Shown: positions 26,779 through 37,054, numbered from the stretch's first letter. The stretch is 64,000 bases of DNA from Xenophilus sp003671765 (GCA_051414805.1 CP166702.1:1054001-1118000); one strand, 5' to 3'. The notes: generated by a model not told the origin, from the sequence alone. Program-made: numbers and translations.

Positions 26779-27236
26779 TGGCCTGGCCCCTCGAACGCGA
26801 CGCGCACGGCCGCCTGCTGTGGACCGGTCCCGACGGCATCCGCGAGCCGGTGACGCCGGTGCGCGCCTTCCCGCTCACCGACCCCGAGCGCGGCATCTCG
26901 CTGGTCGGCCCCGATGGCCGCGAGCGGGCGTGGATCGATCGACTGGCCGAACTGCCCGAGGCAGCGCGCACGCTGCTGGCCGAGGAACTCGCGCCGCGCG
27001 ACTTCGCGCCGGTGCTGCTGCAGTTGCGCTCGGTGTCGAGCTTCGGCGTGCCCAGCACCTGGGACGTGCGCACCGACCGCGGCGACACCCGCTTCGTGCT
27101 CAAGGCCGAAGAGGACATCCGCCGGCTGGAGGGCGGTGCACTGCTCATCGCCAGCGCCCACGGCGTGCAGTTCCGCGTGCCCGATCCCAAGGCGCTGGAC
27201 CGCGCCTCTCGCAAGCTGCTCGAGCGCTTTCTCTGA
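26778..27236 (+). CDS. DUF1854 protein associated with cyanophycin genes
   Basis: The 152-residue soluble protein begins MAWPLERDAHGRLLWTGPDG and contains GISLVGPDGRERAWIDRLAE and STWDVRTDRGDTRFVLKAEE, typical of DUF1854. Its ATG shares one base with the transporter stop (TGATG), so the two are translationally coupled and probably act together. No catalytic motif is apparent and no membrane segment is present. It may be an accessory or regulatory subunit of the transporter, or a polymer-binding protein. The association with cyanophycin is from genomic context, here and as I recall in related genomes. Confidence 0.85.
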   Translation: MAWPLERDAHGRLLWTGPDGIREPVTPVRAFPLTDPERGISLVGPDGRERAWIDRLAELPEAARTLLAEELAPRDFAPVLLQLRSVSSFGVPSTWDVRTDRGDTRFVLKAEEDIRRLEGGALLIASAHGVQFRVPDPKALDRASRKLLERFL

Positions 27237-27242
27237 GCCCGA

Positions 27243-27653
27243 CTATCGTTTCAGCCAGGCAAGCAGGGCAGCGGCCCCGGCGGCCGAGGCCACGCCGCTG
27301 ACCAGCGTGCCCCAGGCCATGTCCAGCAGCGACAGGCCGACGGGCCAGTCGCGCACCACGGCCATGTTCGTGAGGTCGTAGGTGCCATAGCAGAAGAGGC
27401 CGAAGAGCGCGCCCGTGAGCGCGGCGCGCATCACGCTGCCGGCGTCCGCGCCCGGCAGCACCGCGAACACCACCAGCCCCACCGGGTACAGCAGGTAGAA
27501 GGCGGCCGCTGCCGGCAGCCGCGGCTGCGGCGCCATCAGCGCGCCCATGCCCTGCTGGTAGATGCTCCTGGCGACGACGCCGAGCCAGAGCAGGTCGATG
27601 ACGAGCATCACCACGAAGGTGGCGGCCCAGGCGATGAGGTGCTTGCTGCTCAT
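27243..27653 (-). CDS. DUF2177 family membrane protein
   Basis: The 136-residue protein has four predicted transmembrane helices and the motif VIDLLWLGVVARSIYQ in the first helix, then FYLLYPVGLVVFAV and GLFCYGTYDLTNMAVVRDWP, all hallmarks of DUF2177. The conserved acidic and aromatic residues in the helices suggest a small inner-membrane enzyme or transporter, but no function is established. It converges with the DUF1854 gene, leaving only 6 bases between stops. Confidence 0.88.
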   Translation of the reverse strand: MSSKHLIAWAATFVVMLVIDLLWLGVVARSIYQQGMGALMAPQPRLPAAAAFYLLYPVGLVVFAVLPGADAGSVMRAALTGALFGLFCYGTYDLTNMAVVRDWPVGLSLLDMAWGTLVSGVASAAGAAALLAWLKR

Positions 27654-27761
27654 GGTGCGTGGAGGGTGAGGCTGCGGCGATCCTAGCGGCCGGGCCACCG
27701 CGGGCACGAAAATCGCGGGCTTGTCCGACAGCCTGCACGCCGTCCGATGCCCGCATGCGAT

Positions 27762-27821
27762 GCTACGAAAAACATAGCTGATCGCGCCGGCGGGGCGGGC
27801 GCCCCAGGCACTTTTGCTTGA
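27762..27821 (+). repeat. Dispersed GCTAT-N7-ATAGC repeat, copy 5, in the queC leader
   Basis: The core GCTACGAAAAACATAGC and the complete polar tail (GGGCGCCCCAGGC then TTTTGCTTGAG) occupy the 5' leader of queC. They end only 8 bases before the ATG. The copy could affect queC translation. Confidence 0.7.
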
Positions 27822-27828
27822 GATATCC

Positions 27829-28551
27829 ATGCACACCACCGCGCTCGTCCTCTTCTCCGGCGGCCAGGATTCGACCACCTGCCTGGCCCATGCGCTCGCG
27901 CGCTACGAGCGGGTGGAGACCCTCGGCTTCGACTACGGCCAGCGCCACCGCATCGAGCTGGACGTGCGCCCGCGCGTGCTCGACGCCGTGCGCACGCGTT
28001 TCCCGACCTGGGCGCCGCGCCTGGGCGAGGACCATCTGCTCACCCTCGACGTGCTGGCGCAGCTGGGCGGCTCGTCGTTGACCGAGGACATCGCCTTCGC
28101 CATGCAGGCCGACGGCCTGCCCAACACCTTCGTGCCCGGGCGCAACCTGCTGTTCCTCACCCTGGCCGGTGCGCTGGCCTACCGGCGCGGGCTGCAGGTC
28201 ATCGTGACCGGCGTGTGCGAGACCGACTACTCCGGCTATCCCGACTGCCGCGACGACACGATGAAGGCGATGCAGCTCGCGCTCTCGCTGGGGCTGGACC
28301 GCCGCCTCGTCATCGAGACGCCGCTCATGTGGATCGACAAGGCCGCCACCTGGCGCCTGGCCGAATCGCTGGGCGGGCCGGCGCTGGTCGATCTGATCGC
28401 CGAAGAGACCCACACCTGCTACGAAGGCGACCGCACGCACCGCCACCCCTGGGGCTGGGGCTGCGGCCGCTGCCCCGCCTGCGAACTGCGCGCCGCCGGC
28501 TGGCAGCGCTACGCCGAGGCGCGCACCGCGGGCGAGTCCTCGACCCTGTAG
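27829..28551 (+). CDS. queC: 7-cyano-7-deazaguanine synthase
   Basis: The 240-residue enzyme converts carboxydeazaguanine to preQ0 with ATP and ammonia in queuosine biosynthesis. The PP-loop LFSGGQDSTT lies at residues 7-16, FDYGQRH follows, and the C-terminus carries the zinc-binding cysteines (GCGRCPACELR). FVPGRNLLFLTLA is also conserved in QueC. The start at 27829 is chosen over an in-frame TTG five codons upstream. The last 43 bases overlap the end of the converging ABC transporter gene. The leader is largely a dispersed repeat. Confidence 0.95.
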   Translation: MHTTALVLFSGGQDSTTCLAHALARYERVETLGFDYGQRHRIELDVRPRVLDAVRTRFPTWAPRLGEDHLLTLDVLAQLGGSSLTEDIAFAMQADGLPNTFVPGRNLLFLTLAGALAYRRGLQVIVTGVCETDYSGYPDCRDDTMKAMQLALSLGLDRRLVIETPLMWIDKAATWRLAESLGGPALVDLIAEETHTCYEGDRTHRHPWGWGCGRCPACELRAAGWQRYAEARTAGESSTL

Positions 28552-30314
28552 GCCGGGCCGGCCTCGTCGGTGCCGTTGGGTTTGAGCGTCCAGCGGCGGC
28601 GGTGGTGCTCGCCCAGCGTGGAACGGTGCGCGATCGACACGATCGCGCCGCGCGCCCGCGTGACCTGGTCGACCAGCCGGCGGTAGATGGTGGCCTCGGC
28701 GTCCTCGTCGAGCGCGCTCGTGGCCTCGTCGGCCAGCACCCAGGCCGGCTTCTTGAGCAGCACCCGCGCGATCGCCAGGCGCTGGCGCTCGCCGCCCGAG
28801 AGCTTCTGGCTCCACGCGTCCTCGCGGTCGAGCTGGTCGGCCAGCTGCGGCAGCAGCGCGTCGCTCAGCGCCTCGCGCAGGGCGTCGTCGGTGTAGCGTT
28901 CGGCCGGCTCCGGATAGGCCAGGGCATCGCGCAGGCGCCCGTCGGGGAAGTAGGGCTGCTGCGGAATGAACATGGTGTCGGCCGGCAGCGCCACGCGTCC
29001 GCGCGCATGCGGCCAGATGCCGGCGAGCGTGCGGAACAGGCTGGACTTGCCGCTGCCCGAGGCGCCGTGCACCAGCACCGTGTCGCCGGGCGCGACATGC
29101 AGGTCGGCATGCGCCAGCAGCTCGCGGCCGTTGGGCAGCGCGATGCTCAAATCGTCGGCGTCGACGCGGGCGGTGGCCGGGGTGGTCTGCAGCGCATCGT
29201 TCTGCTTCGACCAGGCCGACAGGCTGGCCTCGAAGCCCGAGAGGCGGTCGGTGGTCGCCTTCCAGCTCGCCAGCGTCATGTAGTTGTCGACCAGCCACGA
29301 GAGCGAGTCCTGCACGCGCCCGAAAGCCGAATTGATCTGCATGAGCTGCCCCAGCTGGATGGCACCGCTGAAATAGCGCGGGGCGGCCACGATCAGCGGG
29401 AAGATGATCGCCGCCTGCGCGAAGAAGCTGCTGAACCAGGTGAGGTTCTTCTGGTTCTTGATCAGGCGCAGGTAGTTGGCCATGACGTCGGTGAAGCGCA
29501 GGTCCAGCTGGCGCCGTTCCACGCGCTCGCCGCCGTCGAGCGCGATGGCTTCGCTGTACTCGCGCACCCGCACCATGTGGTGGCGGAAGTTCGCTTCCAG
29601 CATCTGCTGCTGGAAGTTCAGGCCCACCTGCGGCTTGCCGATCCAGTGCGCGATCGCGCTGCCCACCACGCAGTACAGCACCGCCGCCCACACCATGTAG
29701 CCCGCGATGTGCCACTGGCCACCGCCGAGGAAGGCGGGCGCCGTGAAGTCCAGCGAGCCGCTCAGCGTCCACAGGATGCCGACGAAGCTGAACAGCGTGA
29801 CGGCCGCGTTCAGGATGCCCATCGACAGCGTCACCGAGTAGGTGGTGAAGAGGTTGAGGTCTTCCTGGATGCGCTGGTCGGGGTTGTCGGGCACCTGCTC
29901 GCCCTCGCGGGTGTAGCGCGCCAGCTCCAGCCGGTAGAAGGCCTTGTGGGCCAGCCATCGGTCCAGGTAGTGCTCGGTCATCCACACCCGCCAGCGCAGC
30001 TGCAGCATCTGCGTGAGATAGAACTTGTAGACCGCGATCACGATGTAGATCAGCGCCAGCCAGCAGAAGCGCACGATCTGCTGCCAGAACACGGCCTGGT
30101 CCTTGTTCTGCAGCGCGTCGTAGAACACGCGGTACCACTCGTTGATCTGCACCAGCATGTACACCGCGCCCAGGTTCAGCAGCACGATCGCCAGCAGCAG
30201 GCCGCGGGCCTTCCATTTCTGGTCGGAGCGGAAGTAGGGCGCCGTGAGCGCGCCGACGCGCTTCAAGGTGGTGACCAGGGACGGCTTGGGAGGGTGCGTC
30301 GTGGCGGTGCTCAT
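28509..30314 (-). CDS. SbmA/BacA-like ABC transporter with fused ATPase
   Basis: The 601-residue protein starts with a membrane domain of the SbmA/BacA type (LGAVYMLVQINEWYRVFYDAL, MTEHYLDRWLAHKAFYRLEL, DNPDQRIQEDLNLFT). This is followed by an ATPase with Walker A GASGSGKSS (about 416-424), LSGGERQRLA and Walker B VLADEATSALDED. This fused layout is that of YddA and the mycobacterial Rv1819c-type importers of peptides or cobalamin. Substrate unknown. The reading continues 43 bases into the end of queC on the opposite strand. Confidence 0.9.
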   Translation of the reverse strand: MSTATTHPPKPSLVTTLKRVGALTAPYFRSDQKWKARGLLLAIVLLNLGAVYMLVQINEWYRVFYDALQNKDQAVFWQQIVRFCWLALIYIVIAVYKFYLTQMLQLRWRVWMTEHYLDRWLAHKAFYRLELARYTREGEQVPDNPDQRIQEDLNLFTTYSVTLSMGILNAAVTLFSFVGILWTLSGSLDFTAPAFLGGGQWHIAGYMVWAAVLYCVVGSAIAHWIGKPQVGLNFQQQMLEANFRHHMVRVREYSEAIALDGGERVERRQLDLRFTDVMANYLRLIKNQKNLTWFSSFFAQAAIIFPLIVAAPRYFSGAIQLGQLMQINSAFGRVQDSLSWLVDNYMTLASWKATTDRLSGFEASLSAWSKQNDALQTTPATARVDADDLSIALPNGRELLAHADLHVAPGDTVLVHGASGSGKSSLFRTLAGIWPHARGRVALPADTMFIPQQPYFPDGRLRDALAYPEPAERYTDDALREALSDALLPQLADQLDREDAWSQKLSGGERQRLAIARVLLKKPAWVLADEATSALDEDAEATIYRRLVDQVTRARGAIVSIAHRSTLGEHHRRRWTLKPNGTDEAGPAYRVEDSPAVRASA

Positions 30315-30487
30315 CGTGGAATGGGGGAATGCATGGAACGGGCCGGCCCGCGGGCCGCGGCGGCGTGCCCGATCCTAGCCGTGCACCGGCGGCCTGCCTT
30401 AAGCCGGTCTGAAGCCCCGCGCGAGCCGGTGGTGGGGACTTTGCCGGCGCGTTGTCCGTGTGCTGTGCGGGGCGTAGGATGGTCTGC

Positions 30488-30610
30488 ATGAAGATCCTCA
30501 CCGCACTCCTGGCCGGCCTCGCCTGCCTGCTCGCCGCCTGCGACGACAAGCCCAAGCCGGGCGGCCCGGTGCCCAAGGCCGAGAGGGCTGCCCCGTCCGC
30601 CGGCGCCTGA
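30488..30610 (+). CDS. Tiny lipoprotein (40 aa)
   Basis: A 41-codon frame reads MKILTALLAGLACLLAACDD, an ideal lipoprotein signal with lipobox LLAAC. A short Lys/Pro-rich tail of about 22 residues follows and ends AAPSAGA. The mature peptide would be anchored by its N-terminal cysteine. Such small entericidin-like or LptM-like lipoproteins are often missed in annotation. It stops four bases before the DUF1810 start, so the two genes are probably co-transcribed. No function is assigned. Confidence 0.65.
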   Translation: MKILTALLAGLACLLAACDDKPKPGGPVPKAERAAPSAGA

Positions 30611-30614
30611 GACG

Positions 30615-31043
30615 ATGCCCGCGTCCGCGCCGGACCTGCAGCGCTTCGTCGACGCGCAGGCGCCCGTGTACGAGCAGGTGCGTGCCGAGCTGGCCGCGGG
30701 CCACAAGCGCACGCACTGGATGTGGTTCGTGTTCCCGCAGATCCAGGGACTGGGCCGCAGCGCGATGGCACAGCGTTATGCCATCGCTTCGCGCGAGGAG
30801 GCCGCGGCCTACCTCGCGCATCCGGTGCTGGGCGCACGCCTGCGCGAATGCAGTGCGATGGTGCTGTCGGCGCATGGCCCGGCCATCGACGACATCCTGG
30901 GCCCGCCGGACGATCTCAAGTTCAAGTCCTGCATGACGCTCTTCGACGCCGTGGCGCCGGCGGGCGAGACGCTCTTCGCGCAGTGCCTGCAGCGCTTCTT
31001 CGGCGGGGTGCGCGACGCAGCGACGCTCGAGCGCCTGCGCTGA
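30615..31043 (+). CDS. DUF1810 family protein
   Basis: The 142-residue soluble protein starts MPASAPDLQRFVDAQAPVYE and contains the family signature KRTHWMWFVFPQIQGLGRS followed by AQRYAIASREEAAAYLAHPV and GPPDDLKFKSCMTLF. The family is a compact all-helical domain of unknown role, found as a single-copy gene in many Proteobacteria. It follows the tiny lipoprotein gene after four bases. No catalytic residues are established. Confidence 0.9.
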   Translation: MPASAPDLQRFVDAQAPVYEQVRAELAAGHKRTHWMWFVFPQIQGLGRSAMAQRYAIASREEAAAYLAHPVLGARLRECSAMVLSAHGPAIDDILGPPDDLKFKSCMTLFDAVAPAGETLFAQCLQRFFGGVRDAATLERLR

Positions 31044-31065
31044 CGCGTGCCCGCGGCCGCGGACC

Positions 31066-32040
31066 TCAGTCGGCGCGGATGCGAAGTTCCTGCGCCAGGC
31101 GGCCCAGCCGGCGGTTCTCGTCGTCGACGAAGCGGGTGAACGCGGCGCGGTCGCCCAGCATCGGCTCGCTGTTGCGCTGCGCGATGAACTGCCGCTGCTC
31201 GGGCGTGGAGATGAAGCTCTGCACCGCCGCGTTGATGCGGTCCATCACCGCCGGCGGCGTGCCCTTGGGCGCCATGAGGCCCAGCCAGTGCGTCATGCGG
31301 ATGGTGGGAAAGCCCGCCTCCACCGTCGTCGGCACCTCGGGCAGGGCGGCCAGGCGGTGGTCCGACGCCACGGCCAGCGCGCGCATCCTGCCCGCCTTGA
31401 CCAGTGCGATGAGCGAGGCCGAGGGCACTTCCGACAGCATCTGCACCTGCCCCGAATGCAGCGCGGCGCTGCTCTCGCCGCCGCTCTTGTACTGCACGAA
31501 GGTCAGCGGAACGCCGAGCGCCGCCTTGATCAGCTCGCCCGAGAAATGGCTGGTGCTGCCGATGCCGGTGGTGGCGAAGAAGATGCCGCGCGGCTCGGCA
31601 CGTGCCAGGGCCTGCAGCTCCTTCATGTTCGTCGCCTTGAGCGAGGGGTCCACCACCAGCAGCGAAGGCGAGGCGGACACGCCCGTGACCGGCACCAGGT
31701 CGCCGGGCGCGTAAGGCATCTTGGCGCGGATCAGGCTGTTGATCAGCGTGCCGTTGGCGGCGGCCAGCAGCGTGTAGCCATCGGGCGGTGCCTTGGCCAC
31801 CAGGTCGGCGCCGATGATGCCGCCCGCGCCGGGCTTGTTGTCCACGATGACCGGCTGGCCCAGCGCCTTGGCCAGGCCGTCGGCCACCATGCGGGCGGTG
31901 TCGTCGCCCGGGCCACCGGCGGCGTACGGCGTGACGATGCGGATCGGCTTGGTGGGCCAGGCGGGCGACTGGGCCCAGGCGGCGCCGGCCCCCAGGGCGA
32001 GGGCGAGCGTGAACAGCGCCGTGCGTGCGAGCGGCTTCAT
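31066..32040 (-). CDS. Bug/TctC-type tripartite tricarboxylate receptor 1
   Basis: The 324-residue periplasmic binding protein has a signal peptide (LFTLALALGAGAAWAQ) and the Bug family landmarks PTKPIRIVTPYAAGGPGDDT, QPVIVDNKPGAGGIIGADLV and PPDGYTLL. The receptor captures a carboxylate for a TctAB membrane pair. No tctA or tctB is present in the window, so it must share a remote permease or act as a sensor. It is the last gene of the eleven-gene catabolic run and is separated from the PrpD-type gene by a spacer with the dispersed repeat. Its ligand may be the pathway substrate. Confidence 0.9.
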   Translation of the reverse strand: MKPLARTALFTLALALGAGAAWAQSPAWPTKPIRIVTPYAAGGPGDDTARMVADGLAKALGQPVIVDNKPGAGGIIGADLVAKAPPDGYTLLAAANGTLINSLIRAKMPYAPGDLVPVTGVSASPSLLVVDPSLKATNMKELQALARAEPRGIFFATTGIGSTSHFSGELIKAALGVPLTFVQYKSGGESSAALHSGQVQMLSEVPSASLIALVKAGRMRALAVASDHRLAALPEVPTTVEAGFPTIRMTHWLGLMAPKGTPPAVMDRINAAVQSFISTPEQRQFIAQRNSEPMLGDRAAFTRFVDDENRRLGRLAQELRIRAD

Positions 32041-32052
32041 GGGAGTCTCCTT

Positions 32053-32113
32053 GCTATCGAATTCATAGCTGCATGCGCCAATGGGACGGGCGATGCAGCC
32101 CGATCTGCCTCGA
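32053..32113 (+). repeat. Dispersed GCTAT-N7-ATAGC repeat, copy 6
   Basis: The core GCTATCGAATTCATAGC and the diverged tail GGGCGATGCAGCCCGAT lie between the PrpD-type and first Bug gene, opposite to the direction of transcription. Confidence 0.65.
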
Positions 32114-32119
32114 AAAGTC

Positions 32120-33565
32120 TCAGTCGAAGGCGGCGCGCGCCGGCGGCGCAAGCAGCGCGAGCAGCTCGCGCATGTCGTCCACCGCGTCCAGCCCGCGCAC
32201 CAGGCGCTCGATCGCCTGCTGCCGCGGCGCGTCGATCAGCGCCTCGGTCAGCGTGCGGTACTTGGCGGCGATCTCGTCGCTCGTCTGCGGTGCTTCGATG
32301 GCGCGCGAGGCGTTGCGCTCCACCACCAGGCGCTGGCCGTCGGTGAAGCTCACCGCGACGCGCGTGCGGCCGCGGCGCAGCATGCCGCCGGCGTCGAAGT
32401 CCGGGTCGTGCCGCACCTCGATGCGCGGCAGCAGCGCCCACACATCGTCGGCATCGATGCGCCCGGGCGCGAACTGCGCCACCATCGCCGCGCCGTCGAG
32501 CACCGCCACCGCCAGCGCGTAGCCGATGTTCATCTGCGCGCCGATCGGCGTCAGCGGCCGCTCGGGTGTCCACCAGCCGTGGTGGTAGACCGCATGCGAC
32601 ACGTCGCACTCGATGCGCGCGATCTCGGCAGCGCGCAGCGGGCGCTGGCGGCCGATGTCGAACAGGGCGTCCAGCGGCGAGTGGATGCCGCCCATCGCCG
32701 CGTAGGGCTTGATGACGATGCGCTCCACCTCCCAGCGCGTGCCCAGGCCGTCGGTGATCTGCGAGGCGTCCGGGTCGTGGCCTTCGCCGAAGGTGGACAG
32801 GAAGCCGCCGTACTCGCGCTCGAACACGCGCTTGATGCCGGTGTAGCCGCCCTCGGCCAGCACCGCGGCGTACAGGCCGTTGCGTGCCGAGAAGCCGTGG
32901 TGCATGCGCTTGCACATCGCCTCGTACTGCGCGGCCATGAGACCGGCGGACTGCGTGCCGGCCAGGCCCAGCGCGTCCTCGAAGCGGGCGGCGTCCAGGC
33001 CCAGCAGCTTGCCCACCGCAGCCGCGGCCGCATGGGTGCCGAAGACCGAGCCCGAGTGCCAGCCGCGCGAGAGCATCTGCGCGCCGTGCAGCGCCATGCC
33101 CACGCGCGGGCCGACCTCGTAGCCCGCCATCGCCGCCTCCAGGAAACGACGCCCGGACACGGGCGCCGGCGCGCTCTCCACGGCCGCCCACAGCGCGGGC
33201 AGCACGATGGATGCACTGTGCAGCGGTCCGAGCGGGTGGTAGTCGTCCAGCTCGAAGCCCTGGATGAAGGTGCCGTTGAGCAGCGCCGCCGCCGGCGCGC
33301 TGGTGCCCGCGCCCCAGCCGACGATCGTGTGCGTGCCGGCACCTTCGAAGCGGCGCACGATGTCCACCGCCGTGCGCGACCACGGCAGCTGTGCACCCAC
33401 GATCGCGCAGGCGATGCCGTCGAGCGTCAGCATGCGGGCGCGCTCGCGGGCCGATTCGGGCGCATCGTCGAGCGAGAAGCCGGCGAGCCAGTCGCACAGC
33501 AGGCCGGTGGGTTCGGCGGGGTCGGTGGGGCGTGCCGGCGCGGCGGCAGGTCGGGCATCGGTCAT
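32120..33565 (-). CDS. MmgE/PrpD family protein
   Basis: The 481-residue protein belongs to the family of 2-methylcitrate dehydratase, cis-aconitate decarboxylase and iminodisuccinate epimerase. Features seen include LLNGTFIQGFELDDYHPLGP (the HP region near the active site), RGWHSGSVFGTHAAAAAVGK and KPYAAMGGIHSPLDALFDIG. Substrate cannot be read from this. The start at 33565 is the first ATG after the acyl-CoA ligase stop, 10 bases away, so the genes are coupled. In context it may dehydrate or decarboxylate a tricarboxylic intermediate of the same pathway. Confidence 0.9.
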   Translation of the reverse strand: MTDARPAAAPARPTDPAEPTGLLCDWLAGFSLDDAPESARERARMLTLDGIACAIVGAQLPWSRTAVDIVRRFEGAGTHTIVGWGAGTSAPAAALLNGTFIQGFELDDYHPLGPLHSASIVLPALWAAVESAPAPVSGRRFLEAAMAGYEVGPRVGMALHGAQMLSRGWHSGSVFGTHAAAAAVGKLLGLDAARFEDALGLAGTQSAGLMAAQYEAMCKRMHHGFSARNGLYAAVLAEGGYTGIKRVFEREYGGFLSTFGEGHDPDASQITDGLGTRWEVERIVIKPYAAMGGIHSPLDALFDIGRQRPLRAAEIARIECDVSHAVYHHGWWTPERPLTPIGAQMNIGYALAVAVLDGAAMVAQFAPGRIDADDVWALLPRIEVRHDPDFDAGGMLRRGRTRVAVSFTDGQRLVVERNASRAIEAPQTSDEIAAKYRTLTEALIDAPRQQAIERLVRGLDAVDDMRELLALLAPPARAAFD

Positions 33566-33575
33566 GGGGGCACCT

Positions 33576-35216
<1,641 letters not shown>

Positions 35217-35262
35217 GGCAGCTTTGGATAGAGGAATGAATGGGGGCTGGAGGTGCGGGGCC

Positions 35263-36273
35263 TCAGCCTTCGATGACGAGCTTGCGTTCGGCGACCAGCT
35301 GCTTCCAGGTGGCGAGCTCCGCCGAGATCACGCCGCGCACGTCCTGGCCCGCCGGTGGCAGGGTCTGGCCCAGCGCCTCGAGGCGGCTGACGACCGCGGG
35401 CGTGGCCAGCACCTGCGCGACCGAGCGGCGCAGCGTGGAGACGACCGGCTCGGGCAGCCCGGCCGGACCCACCAGCGCGAACCAGCCCGGCGCCTCGAAG
35501 CCGGGGATGACCGACTCCGCGATCGTCGGCACGCCGGGCAGGGACGCCAGGCGGCTGCGCGAGCTCACACCCAGTGCCTTGAGCTTGCCGGCCTGGATGA
35601 AGCCCTGCGTGGCCGTGGGTGTGAGGAAGGCGAACTGCACCTCGCCCGCGAGCAGCGCGTTGATGGCCGGCGCGCCGCCGCGGTAGGGCACATGCAGCGC
35701 ATAGGTGCCGGTGCGCGACTTGAACAGCTCCGTCGTCAGGTGGCCCACGCTGCCGGCACCGCCCGAGGCGTAGCTGAACTTGCCCGGCGCCTTGCGCATC
35801 GCCTCGATCAGCTCGCGCAGGCTGCCCACACCGGCCGAGGCCGAGGCAACCAGCACCTGGGGCACGTGCGACACCATGGTGATCGGCGTGAAGGCGGCGA
35901 GCGGGTCGTAGCCCGCGTTGCGCAGGGCCGGCACGATGGTGAGCGGGGCGTTGTCGAGCAGGCCCAGCGTGTAGCCGTCGGGTGCGGCGCGCGCGACTTC
36001 CGCGCCGGCGATCGTGCCGCTGGCGCCGGCCTTGTAGTCCACCACCAGCGGCTGGCCGAGCGCGGCGGCCAGCGGCACGGTGAGTTCGCGGGCCGTCGTG
36101 TCGGCGGAGCCGCCGGGCGTGTAGCCCAGCACCACGCGCACCGGGCGCGCAGGCCAGGCCTGCGCGCGGGCCGGCAGGCCGAGCGCCAGCGCGCCGGCGG
36201 CGCCGGCGAGGCGGCCGAGGCAGGCGCGCCGGGCCAGGTCGGCGCCGCGGTCCGAGCTGCGGGTGCCGCTCAT
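35263..36273 (-). CDS. Bug/TctC-type receptor 2
   Basis: The 336-residue receptor has a Tat-like beginning (RRACLGRLAGAAGALALGLP) and the landmarks PARPVRVVLGYTPGGSADTT, QPLVVDYKAGASGTIAGAEV and APDGYTLGLLDNAPLT. It binds a carboxylate in the periplasm. The ATG overlaps the stop of the Sua5/YciO-type gene upstream by four bases (ATGA), so the two are coupled. Sequence differs clearly from the other three receptors in the cluster, arguing for distinct ligands rather than recent duplication. Confidence 0.9.
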   Translation of the reverse strand: MSGTRSSDRGADLARRACLGRLAGAAGALALGLPARAQAWPARPVRVVLGYTPGGSADTTARELTVPLAAALGQPLVVDYKAGASGTIAGAEVARAAPDGYTLGLLDNAPLTIVPALRNAGYDPLAAFTPITMVSHVPQVLVASASAGVGSLRELIEAMRKAPGKFSYASGGAGSVGHLTTELFKSRTGTYALHVPYRGGAPAINALLAGEVQFAFLTPTATQGFIQAGKLKALGVSSRSRLASLPGVPTIAESVIPGFEAPGWFALVGPAGLPEPVVSTLRRSVAQVLATPAVVSRLEALGQTLPPAGQDVRGVISAELATWKQLVAERKLVIEG

Positions 36274-37004
36274 TGCACGCCCTGCAGCGCGAATTCGTTG
36301 AGGTGCCCCGACGGCAGCGCCTCGACGCCCGGGTCCTCGGGCAGGTCGACGCCGAACCATCGCTTGAGCACGCCCGAGATCAGCTCGTAGCACGCGCCCA
36401 TGCGGATGACCTGCAGGGTGTCGAAGTTGATCAGCGTGCCCGCGCGGCGGTACACGTGGTAGCGGCGCAGGCCGTAGTCGATGGTGATGTCGGCGATGGC
36501 GCGCAGCTCGGGCTGGATGTCCTCGACCCGGAAGCGCGTGCCGGTGCCGCTGAGGTTGGCCGACGAGCCGAAGAGCGGCACCACCTCCTCCCGGCTCAGC
36601 CGGGTCAGCGCCTTGTGGAAGGGGCCGGCGTTGAGCAGGATGCCGATGGTGCCCACGGCCGAGCTGGCGCGCACCGCCTCGTCGCCGAGCTGGCGCAGCA
36701 GCGGGTGGTCGGGGCGGAAGCTGCCGATCACGCCCAGCGGCAGGTCGTGGTCGACGACCAGCGCCTCCACCATTTCCTGGGCGCGGGGGCTGAGGGTCTG
36801 CAGCTCGCGCTGGGTCTCCAGGTCGGCGGCCATGGCGTTGCGCTTGTGGCCGCCGCGCTGCTTGGTGGCGTAGATCTTCTGCAGCGGGTCCATCGAGCCG
36901 CCGCAGCAGGCGTAGCCGGTGTCGTTGGGCACGATGGCGACGCCGCCGTTCTTGATGATGTCGAGGGTGCGGCGGGCGTCGCCGGCAATGTCGATGCTGG
37001 GCAT
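36270..37004 (-). CDS. Sua5/YciO/YrdC family protein
   Basis: The 244-residue protein has the YrdC-like fold signature: NGGVAIVPNDTGYACCGGSM at about residues 18-37 and ATKQRGGHKRN, where canonical members have (V)PTDTxYGL and K(x)R. FGSSANLSGTGTRF is the conserved SAN(x)SG motif. True TsaC/Sua5 makes threonylcarbamoyl-AMP for tRNA. This one is divergent in the first motif (NDTGYACCG) and sits inside a catabolic operon, so a role in tRNA modification is unlikely. It may instead use a carbamoyl- or acyl-adenylate chemistry. Start at 37004 agrees with the family. Confidence 0.8.
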   Translation of the reverse strand: MPSIDIAGDARRTLDIIKNGGVAIVPNDTGYACCGGSMDPLQKIYATKQRGGHKRNAMAADLETQRELQTLSPRAQEMVEALVVDHDLPLGVIGSFRPDHPLLRQLGDEAVRASSAVGTIGILLNAGPFHKALTRLSREEVVPLFGSSANLSGTGTRFRVEDIQPELRAIADITIDYGLRRYHVYRRAGTLINFDTLQVIRMGACYELISGVLKRWFGVDLPEDPGVEALPSGHLNEFALQGVQ

Positions 37005-37054
37005 GTAGGTGTCTCCGGGTCGATGGTGGAAAAGGAAGGGCGGGGCGCGCGGCG

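Noticed and set aside
27662..27828. preQ1 riboswitch upstream of queC
   Set aside because: The leader is occupied by a dispersed repeat, and I see no preQ1 aptamer-like pseudoknot sequence there.
30311..30712. Minus-strand frames overlapping the tiny lipoprotein and DUF1810 genes
   Set aside because: They are antisense to two genes with clear lipobox and family motifs and have no recognisable domain.
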